A stretch of 64,000 nucleotides of DNA, taken from Saxidomus purpurata. Taxonomy: Eukaryota > Mollusca > Bivalvia > Venerida > Veneridae. The notes under the pieces were generated by a model. It saw only the letters and a program-made list of their open reading frames with translations. It made no database searches and was not told the origin of the DNA. Within the stretch, counting starts at the first letter, position 1, and each line of letters begins with the position of its first letter. Made by a program: the position numbers and the translations under genes. The DNA is taken from contig JAFMSR010000001.1 of NCBI GenBank assembly GCA_022818135.1, positions 36,052,672-36,116,671 on the forward strand. Direction: 5' to 3'. This document shows positions 22,901 through 32,764 of the stretch, piece by piece.

Positions 22901-25900
22901 GTCATATTGGGTCCCTTGATGAATATATATCTGTGACTATAAAATATTCAATTTTGATTATATCACAGGCAGGTGATATTTTAATTTTGTAAATTTTATA
23001 TATACATGTATCATACTAAATAGAATTGGTAGCTTATAGTATATAGAAATCTCCCAGTTACAATATAAAAACGTCTGTATTCAGACGGAGCGGATGTAAT
23101 GCCCGACGGTATAATTACGTACATCTGCCTAATTTTACTAAACATTCAACATTCATTCACTCCCACCTTTCAGTCGCATTTCTTTCGTTAATTCATATAT
23201 TTCAATGAGTTTTACCTGTTCATCTAATCGCTACATGCACTTACACTGTATTACTGTGATATCAACATTTATAATTATTTTTTTGACATTTATGATTTAT
23301 TTCTTCATAAATTTTATAGCGAAGAAACATTCTTTTGGAAGATTTACAATAAACGTGCGTTTTTATCTCATAACAGTTTTTTTTGTTCGCATGTGAACTT
23401 TATAAAAAACAAAACAAATTATGGTGCGTGCAGTAGTTGCAAATTACGATTGCTTAAGCGTCAGTTTAAAATTAAAGACGATATTGTTTAACATTTGAAA
23501 GAGTGTGGATGAAAAATGGCAACAGAACCACTGATGTAAGATCTCCTTATCTCGGACCACAAAAGTCATGGTTGGGTAACTCTGTATCAAAGTTGGTGCA
23601 TAACATACATCTGTAGGACCCCCAAATGTGGAAACGGTCACAAACGTGAAAATGGTCGTATACGTGAAATAATTTTATCACATATGTAAAAACTTTCGAC
23701 AAATCTGAAAGTCTAACCCCAACTCAAACGTGAAATAATTTCACCTATATAAAACAAGTTAAAGTTTGTCCTATACAATTCTGCAAAACAAGTGACCCAC
23801 CGAGCAGGGCCAATTCTGACACTTGGAGCATGGTTTGAACAAACTTGGTAGAGGTTTACTAAGCAGTGCTACATACTAAATATCTCAGCTCTAGGCCTTG
23901 TGGTTTTGGAGTAGAACATTTCAAATTGTTTCCTATATAAGTCTAGAAGTAAACCAGTAACCCCATTTGTGTGGTCAATATTGACCCCAAAGGCATGATT
24001 TGAATAAAAGTGGTAGGGGAATACTAGATAATGCTACATACCAATTACCTAAGATATATGTATTGCGGTCTTGTAGCAGAAAATTTAAAAAAATGAAATA
24101 GATTGCCATGGCAATCAGAGTTCTGCATGTAATGGAATTCTTTAAACAAATTTACTAGAACTCCATGCCAGGAGCATCCCTGTCAAATTTCATCACAACT
24201 GGCCTAGTGGTTTAAGAGCAGATGTTGCTCGACGGAAATTGTGGACGCTCAGACGGACATCCAGCGATCCTAAAAGGTCACCATGAACACGTGAGCGAAA
24301 AGCTTTCCAACTGTTTTAACATTTGTCGAACTGGTCAATTTTTATGATAAGAGTGACTATTTTCACATTTTGGGGTCATACATACATTCTGTCCTACAAT
24401 AACTTAGCATATGATTTTAACACGGTCGCCTCGTAGTCTTACTTTAGAAATAAAAGGGTTTAAATAGCATTATATATATGACAAACCAACTGAGATTTAT
24501 TAGTTTAAGATCTGCACTCCGCCCACGTGGGGCGTTAGATGTAAGGTAAATAGCTTTTCATTGAAGAACACGTCAACACTTTGCACCTTTATCAGAATGA
24601 TTTGAGAGGTTCTGCATTACCTCATAAATTATACCTCTTTAAAACCATTAGTAGATATACAACTCGGCACTTCAACACGTCACAGTACTTAACTTTTTAA
24701 TGGCTTTCGTTAGGTCTGTATTTTCGTGGTACATTTCGCAACAAATACTTTGACTTAAAGCGGTATATAGTATGCTCAAAGATTCATTCATGTGCTGGAG
24801 TTGAGGACGAAAAGAAGAACTGTATATCTTTCTTTTAAAATGTTTTTTTTTCAATGAATAATTCATTATTTTATTTCAGAAAAAAACTGTTCTTCACGTT
24901 GATAAATGATTGGTTTTAGAATTAAATTCTCTAAACGCATCATGCAATATCGAGGACATATGTGCATGCACACGGTTAGGTGTTTTTATCAACAAACTGC
25001 AGTCCTGATTCCTCCATTCAATCACATTGTATCCAATTAATTTTCCGTTATCAATTAAATTACAAGAAATAATTAGAAAAAAACCCGTCTCTGTATTTTC
25101 GACAAATCTTTAAAAAAACTCCTTTCATTAACGGTCGCCACATCATAGGTCTTGATTTTCGATAATGCGCGTGCTAGACCTTGGACAATTTGTCATGCCG
25201 TGCAGTGTTTTTGGCATTATCATTGGCCATCTTGGTCCATTTCTTAAGTCATGGAAGCTGTGTGTCAGAACATGCTTTGAAAAGAAACAACTAGAACTTT
25301 GTGATTTGTGACATTCTTGCATCCCTGAGCATGTTTGTCTCCTGTCAACTAGGGGCTATTCTCAAGTTCCAAAAATGTACCAGATTAACATGAATTGATT
25401 TTTTCCCCTTTCATATTCTCTTGTTGTAGTGCTAAATACAAAAATATGTATCAAAAATGTACCCGAGTAACATGATTTGATAATACGTTTTCCTTTCATT
25501 TTCTCTTGTTATAACACTGCTTTATAAACTATATAATCATTTATAGAAAATTGTCAGAAATGTAAGTCATAAAAATGAATATATTTATGTGTAATGTATG
25601 GTGCATACGACTTGCGAGAGCACTGACACCAACCAAAAGTATGCACACATTGAATCAAAATTAATCATATACATCGAAGTTATCGCGAAACTATTGTATC
25701 TGCTTCTATTATTATATGCAGATACAATAGTTTCGCGATCAACCCTCGACATGTATTTGTAATCATTTTAACGGCTTTATCTACAAACTAGTGTTTATCA
25801 CCGATTGTAAACATGTATGGGAAGGGAAATTAAATTGCAGAAGACAGTATGAATTCTATATTAACTTGTTTAAACTTTAAACATCTTGTTAGACAGTATT

Positions 25901-28900
25901 TTGAAATGTTGGGCGATTTCTTGACTGAAAAGTCAGGTAGCGTACTGGGCGAGGACTGTAGTCTCAATGATACATGTCAAATTACGGCTTATCTCCGAAG
26001 AAACCCTGGTAATGTGTTTTGTTAGACTCTGTTTAAAATCAAGAGATAGCAAAAACACAACAGTCATTCAGTGGTTGTTTAAACAAGAGCTGTCCCTCAT
26101 AAGTGACGAATGTCCCCGAAAGAGGTGTCTCACAGTCTGAGTCCTCTCCATTTGCTAAACAATTGTGCCGTGTAATTTTAAAATCCTTTAATGACAGCCT
26201 ACATGCATACAGTATTTCATTACTTTTAAACATTAAGTTTGACCTTGACCTTTGAGGTTTGGACGTGGGTCTTGCACACGACACATCGTCTTGATCTACT
26301 GAACATTTGTGCCAAGTTATTTCACAATCCGTCAATGCATGACAAGTTATAGTTACAGTCCGGACACGAATGTGTGCATATATATACAGGATTCTACTAC
26401 CTATAAACACTAAGTGTGACATTGACCTTTGAGGTAGAGACCTGGGTCTTGCACATGACACGTCGTCTTGATGTGCTAAGCATTTGTGCCAAGTTATTTT
26501 AAAATCAATCGGTACATGACAAAGTTACAGTCCGGACACCAATGTGTGCATATTGACAGGATCCTATTACTTCCGCACTCATAGTGTGACCTTGACCTTT
26601 GAGGTAGGGACGTGGGTTTTGCACGCGACACGTCGTCTTAATGTGCTGAACATTTGTGCCAAGTTATTACAAAATCCTTAAATGCATGACAAAGTTACAG
26701 TCCGGACACGAATGTGTGCATATAATACAGGATTCTACTACTTTCAAACTCTAATCGTGACCTTGACCTTTGAGATAGGGACATTGGCATTGCACATGAC
26801 ACGTCGTCTTGATGTGCTGAACATTTGTGCTAAGTTATTTTAGAATTATTCGATGTCTGGCAAAGTTACAGCCCGGACACGAAAAAAGTAAGGCCGGACG
26901 CACGGACAGACGGACGGACAGACAGACGGACGGTGCGATTTTAATATGCCATCCTTGGGGAGCATAAAAAAAACATGTCGTCTTTGGATTAAAAAAAACA
27001 ATTAGCCGATATGCAAAGAAAGATACAGCACCAGAAAGCCTAAACCAACAAGCATAACACAGTTTGAAAAACGAAGAATAGAACACAAAAACTAGACGTA
27101 AAGGAAATGTTGTATACCAGAACCCGATCATCAGATTTTACAGACAATAATAATTCTTATAAGTCTTATTCTAATATTCCTTGGATAACCGAATCGTCTT
27201 CTACTGGATTCTCACGAAATTAAATACAGCGGTAAAATCGGTAACGTGAGAAAACATCCACAGCATAGCTGTATTTGGTAAGATTTTGAAAACGTTACGA
27301 CAAACTTCGATTCAATCTTATTACAATTCCCTGGAAACACAGAACTTTCTCTGAATATTGTCAGTAAGGTGGTGCAGGAAAACCTTATTGGTGTGTTTTA
27401 TGGTTTTGATGCAATGTAGCAGATCGGTGATTTTCAGTCTGATAAGTACAGTCTTGGCGATGATACATTGACAAACCGGTATTTCTAAATAAAGTCAAAA
27501 CTATTTAAGCACAACTAAATTTTGACATTAATTTGAAATCGAGGTTATTTCAAGGCTGTCGTGTTTAAGAAGCTGATATTAAATGTGTCGCACGTTCGTA
27601 CTGTGCCCTGTGCCAAGACTTTTGTATAAATTTGAGACCGTAGTAAGTTCTTTTATTTCGTAATTACAACGAGTGGCAGATATCATATACTAACTGGTTG
27701 ATTAGTTCTCCTATTTACATTTTGCCACCAAAATCTGTAACTTTGATACACCTAAGTGTGAACTCTGATAAACAGTCTACACTAAATAGAATGGCCGACA
27801 CCAATCATTATTTTGTCTGATTTCTGTGTTATGCAATAGTATTACATCTCCTAAAATCTCACTGTTTCCATCCTGACGCCAAAATCTCCTAAATTATCCG
27901 AATTGCTGGCGCACCGGGAACTCCCTGGGTGAAGTAAATGCATCTATCTCACTATTAAAACGTTGAGTTGATTTTCAAGTGAGCGAAACAAATGTCAATT
28001 TAGCTTATTAGTAATTTACGGTGCAGATAAACGAAGCTGACAGGAGTATTTCTTTCCTTTCTCTAACTTGATGCAAGATGGTTCTCAGATAATGAAAGAA
28101 ATCTGTTATTTTTACCATGTACACAAATCCTCGTTAGAGAAAATTTCACATAAGATAAATCTCACCCATTGCATTTGCCCTCCGTTTCTCTTTCATTACT
28201 TTCTCCGCCTTTGTTTTGTTAAATTATAATTAGGTTGCTTAGTAGATAAGAAATGTTAACAACTTACTGTGAAAGTTAAACTTCAGAGATAGGGCGCGTC
28301 AAATATTTATTAGTTTTGAAAGTAGTTGGTGAAATGTAACTTAAGTATCTTTCGATCGATCGAACGTTCGAATTATCGAATTATTTTATATAAATCGATC
28401 GATAAATCAATCGATCGATCGATCTACAAACAAATTAATTTAAGAAATCGATAATCGGTAAGACTTGGAAATCATCACATATATGATATGTGTCGATGCA
28501 AATAAATCCGAATAATGTTTAATCATTGATGTAAATATAACCTCATGATCTCTGTGTGACCTTGACTCTGGCATTGGGTTTGGCAGATCGTCTCGATGAA
28601 ATGCACATTTGACCCACATTTCATGAAAACATAATTATATCAAAAAGTTTAAGAGACATGACGCGAACACATAAACAATGTCATTTAAAGTGAAATTGAC
28701 CTTTAGTCAGTGCGATTGGATCATGGATTTTGCACTCTTCATGATGTGTTGAACATTTTACCAAAGTGTCATGAAAACCTTTCAAATGGTTTTGAAGACA
28801 TGCAGCGCACGGAATACAATGACCTTACCAGTGACCTCAAATGCGAATCAAACCTTCCATCCTTTATGAGCAACCTATGTAGACACTTTGATTACAATCT

Positions 28901-31900
28901 TTCAATTCTATCTAAAATGAGCAAGTTTACGGGACGGGACGCAAATATTGATTCCTGTATGCCTCCACAAACCTTCTTCGGTAGGATGTTATATGTGGAC
29001 TGAATAGACGTGTTGACACAAAGAAACAGGTTCAATCCTTAACTTCCCTTAGTCAGCATCTTAGTGTTATTTCAAAAGATTCCCAAGAACTTTAGACGGT
29101 TTTTTTTAGAATAAACATCTTTGTTTGATTAGTAATCTACACCAGTATAGCCTGGTAGATGGCAGACCTGATTCTTGGTTCGAAGAATGTTTTTATCAGC
29201 TGACATTTAAAATTTATCACGTTTTATTTCATCACCATAATCTTGACATTCACCATTAGACATAATAAAAGCAAACAAACAAACCAAAAAATAAGCCTCT
29301 GCGATCAATTAATAGCGGTAACACCAGAGGTATCATACGGGAAGAAAACAGCTAATTTATCACAGGAATTCTAAAATATTAGCATGCCTGTTTCATTTAT
29401 CAGTGATTTATATGTATGTGCACCGGTTCCATTGCGTTTATCAGGTCTAACCTGACGTAGAGGAAACAAAAATACAGAAAATATCAGGAATGATTGGTAA
29501 AATCTGCCTGATACTCGGCCTGCAATTTATCTTCATTATACAGACGGTTTTGCTTCCTAATTCCTTGGTTTGTTTTATAATTCTGTCATTTTCCCCGGAA
29601 TTTCTTTCGCAACTTAAAAATGAAAGATTTCTATCTTGTATTATTAAGCAGAACGTTGAAAATGTTTCGTTGTTTGTAATTAATAAACGTATTTAATCAC
29701 TCATGACAATTCTAGTTATTAAAGGAGTATCAAATGGTATGATATTTTGTTCTTTATTTCTCCTGAAACTCAGATTATAGGGAACGTGTACGACGCTGTG
29801 TGAACATTTGGATATGTAAGCTTGGAACTGGAAACCTAGATATACACTCAAATGACCTATCGGGAAATTTTAATTTTATATATGTTAAATGCAAGATATA
29901 TCGGGAAATTATAAGTAAGGCTTCTGGGATATCTAACCAACTATTTAAAGAGTTTTACTGAAAATGAAAAGACATGTTTATACTGATACACGAGGGCATA
30001 TTTTCAGAGACTAGGTCTATCAAATGGAAATATGTTTCACTTGCGCGAAATAAGCCAAGGTATCGGAATGTCCAATGTATAATTTGACATGTACATTGAA
30101 TGGAATATTGGACATTCGAATGTACAGGTCAAAAATCAACTCAATCGAGAACATGTACATTGGATATTCGAATATCCAATATCCAATATTTTTCCAACTT
30201 TATGGCGACGACTTAATATATGTTGCAGATATTGCCCCTGTTCTATAAGTAATTAACAACTGATATAATACAGTCGGATCGGATCGAGACGAGCGTATCG
30301 CAAGCCATTTTATTATTCATTCCAAAAAGAGATATATCTCTTATTTCATGTTGATAGATATCTTTGTATCACAGAAAGACGTCTCCTGAACTTTTAGAGA
30401 TATCTCTTCTACTTACAGAAATATCTGTCTTAACATCATTTGAGAGAAATCTTTCTATAATTGAGAGATATCTCTCAAAGTTACAGAAACATTTCCACTA
30501 AGTTGAAGAGATATCTCTCAATTTTGAACGGATATCTCTTTTTCTCTTTTGAAGAAGGAGAGATACCTCTGTACAATAGAGAAATATTCATATTACTTTA
30601 AGAGATTTATGTTTAGTATTGGGAGGTATCTTTCAAAACATTAAAGATATCTATATTAAAGGAAAAGTATCTTCTAATCTACAGAGATATCTCTGAATTT
30701 AATAGATGTCTCCGCTATTTTAGGAGAGGTCTCTATGAAAACAGAGCAATATCTCTTTTTTGATTAATTAGTAAATTGGCTCACCATACAAAAAGCATTT
30801 AAAACGTCCTAGTAGAGCTTATATAGTTGTTATATGCCGCTGTATAATACTGTGAAAAAATAATGCACATATGATCTGTGCAGGCGAATACCAGATGTAA
30901 GAAAATTTGCATGTCGGGCAAAATGCACAGAAGTGACACGGAGCCAGCAATCGCTGATGCTCCGACCAACTATCAATCGACTCCATCTCAACCCGTCTGC
31001 ACTGTATCTAAATTTCTGAACAGACATCTTCGTTGTTTCTTTGTATTCATTTCATAAACATTGGAAATTGCCGAAGAGTTTAGTAAAACACGAGATCTCG
31101 TGCACAGACTCGTCATTATATCCCCCTCCGGATTTCCGTAATATTTATTACAATTGTTTGTTTGTTTCAACAGCGAAATTTTCATACAATGCGTTGCCTG
31201 GAAATTGCTGGTCGATGATTTAACCGTATAAGGAAAGCTGGAGATAACACCTAATTATACTTACTTTAAGCCTCTCTTCCCATGACATTTGAAGCAGTTT
31301 TATTAAATCCACAGCTTCTCCTAATTCCGTAACCATGGCAACCCACAGATTGTCGTCTGAATTGCGAGGAAGACAGAAGCCAAGCACCTGCGCAATACAG
31401 ATTAAAATATATGACATCTATCTCCCTGAAAAGCTTTTTAGGACAAGATACTTACAGATCAATATATAATTATCATCTGTCATTACTGACTTTGCAGAGA
31501 TACGTATTAGAGAGCTGAATAGACGTGTTTAAGGAAAATTCTACAATCGTAACACGGTCAATGCTAATTTACTAATTAGAATTCTATGTCTGTGGTATGA
31601 AATACAAAACAAAAGTGATATCAATTAATATAGATCTATAGTTTTGCTTGCTTTTACCTTTAACACATTTTCACCAGCTAAACCCTCTAGCACGACAATT
31701 TCTTTGACAATCTTTTTTGCAGCCCTGACATAGCAAGCTGTATGAGACTTCCCAGAATCCATGCATGTTTTCACGTCTTGTCCCTTAACGTCAACTGTCT
31801 TTATAGCCACGAGGGAACCCTTAAAAGTTCCCTTATAAACAGCTTTTGTCCAACCGGAAGCCATATACGTCATGTCAGTTATATTTAAAACATCATCACA

Positions 31901-32275
31901 ATAAAGCAGACGATCTGGAAAATATCTCTGAAATGGAATTTCATTTTCCGAAGCGCCATAAGCGGCCGAGTTCTCTAAATTACTTTCAATAATCTCAAGA
32001 AGCTTCCGTAATTTATTTTCGAACACATAACGCTGAGTTCTGCGAGACTTCAGTTTTCTTTCCTGAAAGACGCTGTGCTTTAAGTCACTATTACCTAAAT
32101 TAGATTCAAATGGCGTGCCTCCGGGATCCACATTATTTTCGCCTTCAAGAGCGGCGAAATTTCTTTGAAATGTCATAATATTCATAAAAAGACAGAACAA
32201 TATCACAACACTTAAATAGTACAACCCATGTTTCCATACATCGCTTTTATACCGTCTTTTAAATTTCCAAAACAT
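16740..32275 (-). CDS. PKDCC: PKDCC-like extracellular tyrosine kinase (vertebrate lonesome kinase), five exons
   Basis: Gene for a secretory-pathway kinase that in vertebrates phosphorylates extracellular and lumenal proteins on tyrosine. Exons (minus strand): 32275-31658, 31387-31265, 21564-21356, 17502-17240 and 16960-16740. All borders are GT-AG and the joins stay in frame to 477 residues (human protein about 490). Residues 17-36 are an N-terminal signal-anchor (YLSVVILFCLFMNIM). The glycine loop is ASGWTKAVYKG, the ATP lysine is in VAIK (K159), the catalytic loop is NDFRRQQF (D271) and the metal site is SDVDD (D288) in place of DFG, all as in this divergent family. Cysteines of the C-terminal lobe are present. 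The last 14 or so residues do not match the family: a GT donor at 16783-16782 after KTWAG suggests a missed sixth exon. Confidence 0.9.
17240..17502 (-). CDS. PKDCC: PKDCC exon 4
   Basis: 263 bp; acceptor GTTTTAG, donor CCA|GTAAGT. It encodes CVNGRCVQYNEKKNLFNA, then FLLPHGAPPRLKTIIDSVVD and LYQSGWYLNRTESES, the helical C-lobe of the family with N-glycosylation sites (NLT, NRT). Confidence 0.92.
17567..17636 (+). repeat. Perfect 35-bp tandem duplication
   Basis: Two identical adjacent 35-bp copies (starting ACAATACATCGACAGACAAC) lie in PKDCC intron 3, 64 bp upstream of exon 4 on the gene strand. Identity implies a recent slip. Confidence 0.9.
18258..18296 (+). promoter_or_regulatory. Promoter-like stretch of the captured gene remnant
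   Basis: CGAGCATGCGCAGACGCAAT followed by TTCCGCCTCCGCC is a local CG-rich island in AT-rich DNA. GCATGCGCAG resembles the NRF-1 site that is common in housekeeping promoters. It lies about 310 bp before the first recognisable exon of the remnant. Function is inferred only. Confidence 0.3.
18605..20082 (+). pseudogene. Decayed DUF4806-domain gene remnant (three exons)
   Basis: Three exon-like blocks with usable splice sites share one frame. Block A (18605-18889) is acidic and Pro/Ser-rich (QQKGYDSSEDDGTDGEVDDE ...). Block B (19332-19540) begins SAVTQILMVLETMWEE and ends LPEDVIFLIRSLEQMEAFDE LLGYRTKLLSV. Block C (19897-20082) reads VSFHVGGEDVR, stop, RVDCLTLRKEALSNQLARENN, then a basic tail. 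The B-C order 'L..LE....F...L......L...GG.DV...........LSN.LA' is the hallmark of DUF4806, a domain found in many invertebrate nuclear and transposon-associated proteins. TGA at 18802-18804 and TAA at 19930-19932 interrupt the frame. No intact start was found. A PKDCC-unrelated origin and capture by the flanking element are inferred. Confidence 0.6.
20334..20339 (+). terminator. Polyadenylation-like AATAAA of the gene remnant
   Basis: AATAAA about 250 bp after the last remnant stop codon, inside the inverted-repeat element, consistent with capture of a complete 3' end. Confidence 0.3.
20832..21355 (-). other. PKDCC: PKDCC intron 3, remaining part
   Basis: Intron sequence between the element and exon 3; no gene or repeat recognised. 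Confidence 0.6.
21356..21564 (-). CDS. PKDCC: PKDCC exon 3: catalytic and metal-binding loops
   Basis: 209 bp; begins VCLDITRIVHYMSKTPYGSM after CTTTCAG and ends CAAAG|GTATCA. It carries NDFRRQQFVLVGG and LKLSDVDDTGFED, followed by the Cys-containing CVTMSECDVTFSSANFS. Confidence 0.92.
21565..23614 (-). other. PKDCC: PKDCC intron 2, right portion
   Basis: AT-rich intron. A minus-strand ORF at 22049-22366 (ATG start, Cys-rich: ICQSCGRK ... CLCQVC) has no recognised homologue and cannot join the kinase frame, since exons 2 and 3 are already contiguous. A tRNA-like T-arm (GGGTTAGATCCCC on the minus strand, about 22766-22778) suggests a degraded SINE. Confidence 0.45.
23615..24379. mobile_element. 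Inverted-repeat element, about 765 bp, with approximate 12-bp target duplication
   Basis: The left end GGACCCCCAAATGTGGAAAC and the right end, reverse-complemented TGACCCCAAAATGTGAAAAT, form imperfect terminal inverted repeats that continue into TCAC. The left flank ACATACATCTGT (603-614 of that kb) and right flank ACATACATTCTGT (24380-24392) look like a target duplication with one indel. The interior (about 23800-24300) is a clam-type repeat with 'CTTGGTAGAGG', 'GGAGCATCCCTGTCAAATTT' and 'CGGACATCCAGCGATCC'. No ORF. Confidence 0.5.
24393..25681 (-). other. PKDCC: PKDCC intron 2, no features seen
   Basis: AT-rich intron; two related 'AAAAATGTACC(A/C)GAxTAACATGAxTTGAT' segments (about 25372 and 25446) form a short direct repeat. 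No coding signal. Confidence 0.45.
25682..25739. repeat. Perfect 22-bp inverted repeat with 14-nt loop
   Basis: Arm 25682-25703 (ATCGCGAAACTATTGTATCT..) is the exact reverse complement of 25718-25739, separated by TTCTATTATTATAT. The flanks do not extend the pairing. It could be a tiny foldback element or part of a small-RNA precursor. It lies in PKDCC intron 2. Confidence 0.9.
26089..26965. repeat. Clam tandem repeat, about 4.5 units of about 170 bp, with TGACCTTGACCTTTGA boxes
   Basis: Starts AAGAGCTGTCCCTCATAAGT; each unit has TGACCTTGACCTTTGAG, CACGACACRTCGTCTTGAT, GAACATTTGTGCCAAGTTAT and AAAGTTACAGTCCGGACACG. It ends in an ACGGACAGACGGACGGACAG tract at about 26896-26935 and GTGCGATTTTAATATGCC. 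This is a dispersed bivalve repeat in PKDCC intron 2. The 140-residue minus ORF across it is repeat-derived. Confidence 0.85.
26966..28350 (-). other. PKDCC: PKDCC intron 2, no features seen
   Basis: AT-rich intron without supported genes, RNA genes or repeat boundaries. Confidence 0.5.
28351..28435. repeat. ATCG-rich simple repeat
   Basis: Clusters of CGATCGATCGAACGTTCG and ATCAATCGATCGATCGATC, a degenerate (ATCG)n microsatellite that is itself palindromic. Confidence 0.85.
28545..28985 (+). repeat. Degenerate clam repeat related to the 26-kb array
   Basis: Contains TGTGACCTTGACTCTGGCAT, GTCTCGATGAAATGCACATT, TTCATGAAAAC and TGACCTTACCAGTGACCTCA. The order resembles the 26089-26965 units but is more decayed. 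The open frame at 28710-29003 is repeat-derived. Confidence 0.5.
30060..30190. repeat. Cluster of short inverted repeats with a perfect 22-bp palindrome
   Basis: ACATGTACATTG occurs twice. GAATGTCCAAT and ATTGGACATTC are inverted copies, and 30159-30180 (ATTGGATATTCGAATATCCA..) is a perfect 22-bp palindrome. It could extrude as a cruciform; no coding content. Confidence 0.75.
30325..30775. repeat. Array of AGAGATATCTCT palindromes
   Basis: Four exact AGAGATATCTCT palindromes (about 30396, 30465, 30509, 30680) and about a dozen degenerate ones (AGATATCT, GAGATACCTCT, GGAGAGGTCTCT and others) recur every 20-50 bp with variable AT-rich spacers. It lies in PKDCC intron 2, 0.5 kb from exon 2. It is not a simple tandem repeat because the spacers differ. 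Confidence 0.8.
31265..31387 (-). CDS. PKDCC: PKDCC exon 2
   Basis: 123 bp, phase 0 at both ends (TGCGCAG acceptor, AAA|GTAAGT donor). It encodes VLGFCLPR and MVTELGEAVDLIKLLQMSWE, the hinge region of the family. Confidence 0.9.
31388..31657 (-). other. PKDCC: PKDCC intron 1
   Basis: Short 270-bp intron between exons 1 and 2 with GTAAAA donor and GCGCAG acceptor; no embedded feature. Confidence 0.85.
31658..32275 (-). CDS. PKDCC: PKDCC exon 1: signal-anchor and kinase N-lobe
   Basis: ATG at 32275 (MFWKFKRRYK) opens 206 codons and ends at AAG|GTAAAA, phase 0. It holds the membrane anchor, a low-conservation stem (about 40-110) and the N-lobe with ASGWTKAVYKG, VAIKTVDVKGQDVKTC and RAAKKIVKEIVVLEGL. 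Confidence 0.92.
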
Positions 32276-32764
32276 ACTGGTTTGTTGGATTTCAGATGAT
32301 ATGACTGTAGCTGTACACTGAGTTAATATTTGTCATCACATTGGATATATTCTCCACTGTCAATTGCATGTTTTCATGCAAAGTCACGTAGATAAATGCA
32401 GGTGCATGTCGTCGTTGTAATTATTCTGAAATGATTCGAAAATATAAAAATTACTACAACAATGCATTATCCAATGATTATAAACAGACTTGCCTTGCAA
32501 GAAATGTTTTTTATTTCATTATTTATCGGCAAAAATTTGTTTTACCATATACATTCCAAATAGGGCTCTTCTCTTACCAACATTACGGGTTGTCTTGTTA
32601 TATTGTCGGACAGGTGTGATTTGCAAAGCAGGGTCATTTCTTGAAATAAATAACTCATTTAGGCTGGGTACTTACTGCCCCATAATTAAGGATTGTTTTG
32701 AAACAGAAAAGTATTTAAAGTTTAAACTGTGTCAAAAATGTAAAATATACAATATACAATAGCG
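32276..32764 (-). promoter_or_regulatory. PKDCC: Region upstream of PKDCC
   Basis: Immediate 5' side of the PKDCC ATG. AT-rich; no clear TATA box or initiator could be singled out. The 5' untranslated region and promoter are assumed to lie here. Confidence 0.3.

Noticed and set aside
26039..27131. Minus-strand ORFs of 140 and 98 residues
   Set aside because: They run across the clam tandem repeat and its GGACGGACGGAC tail.
28710..29003. 97-residue plus-strand ORF
   Set aside because: It lies in a degenerate copy of the TGACCTTGACC repeat and lacks similarity to known proteins.
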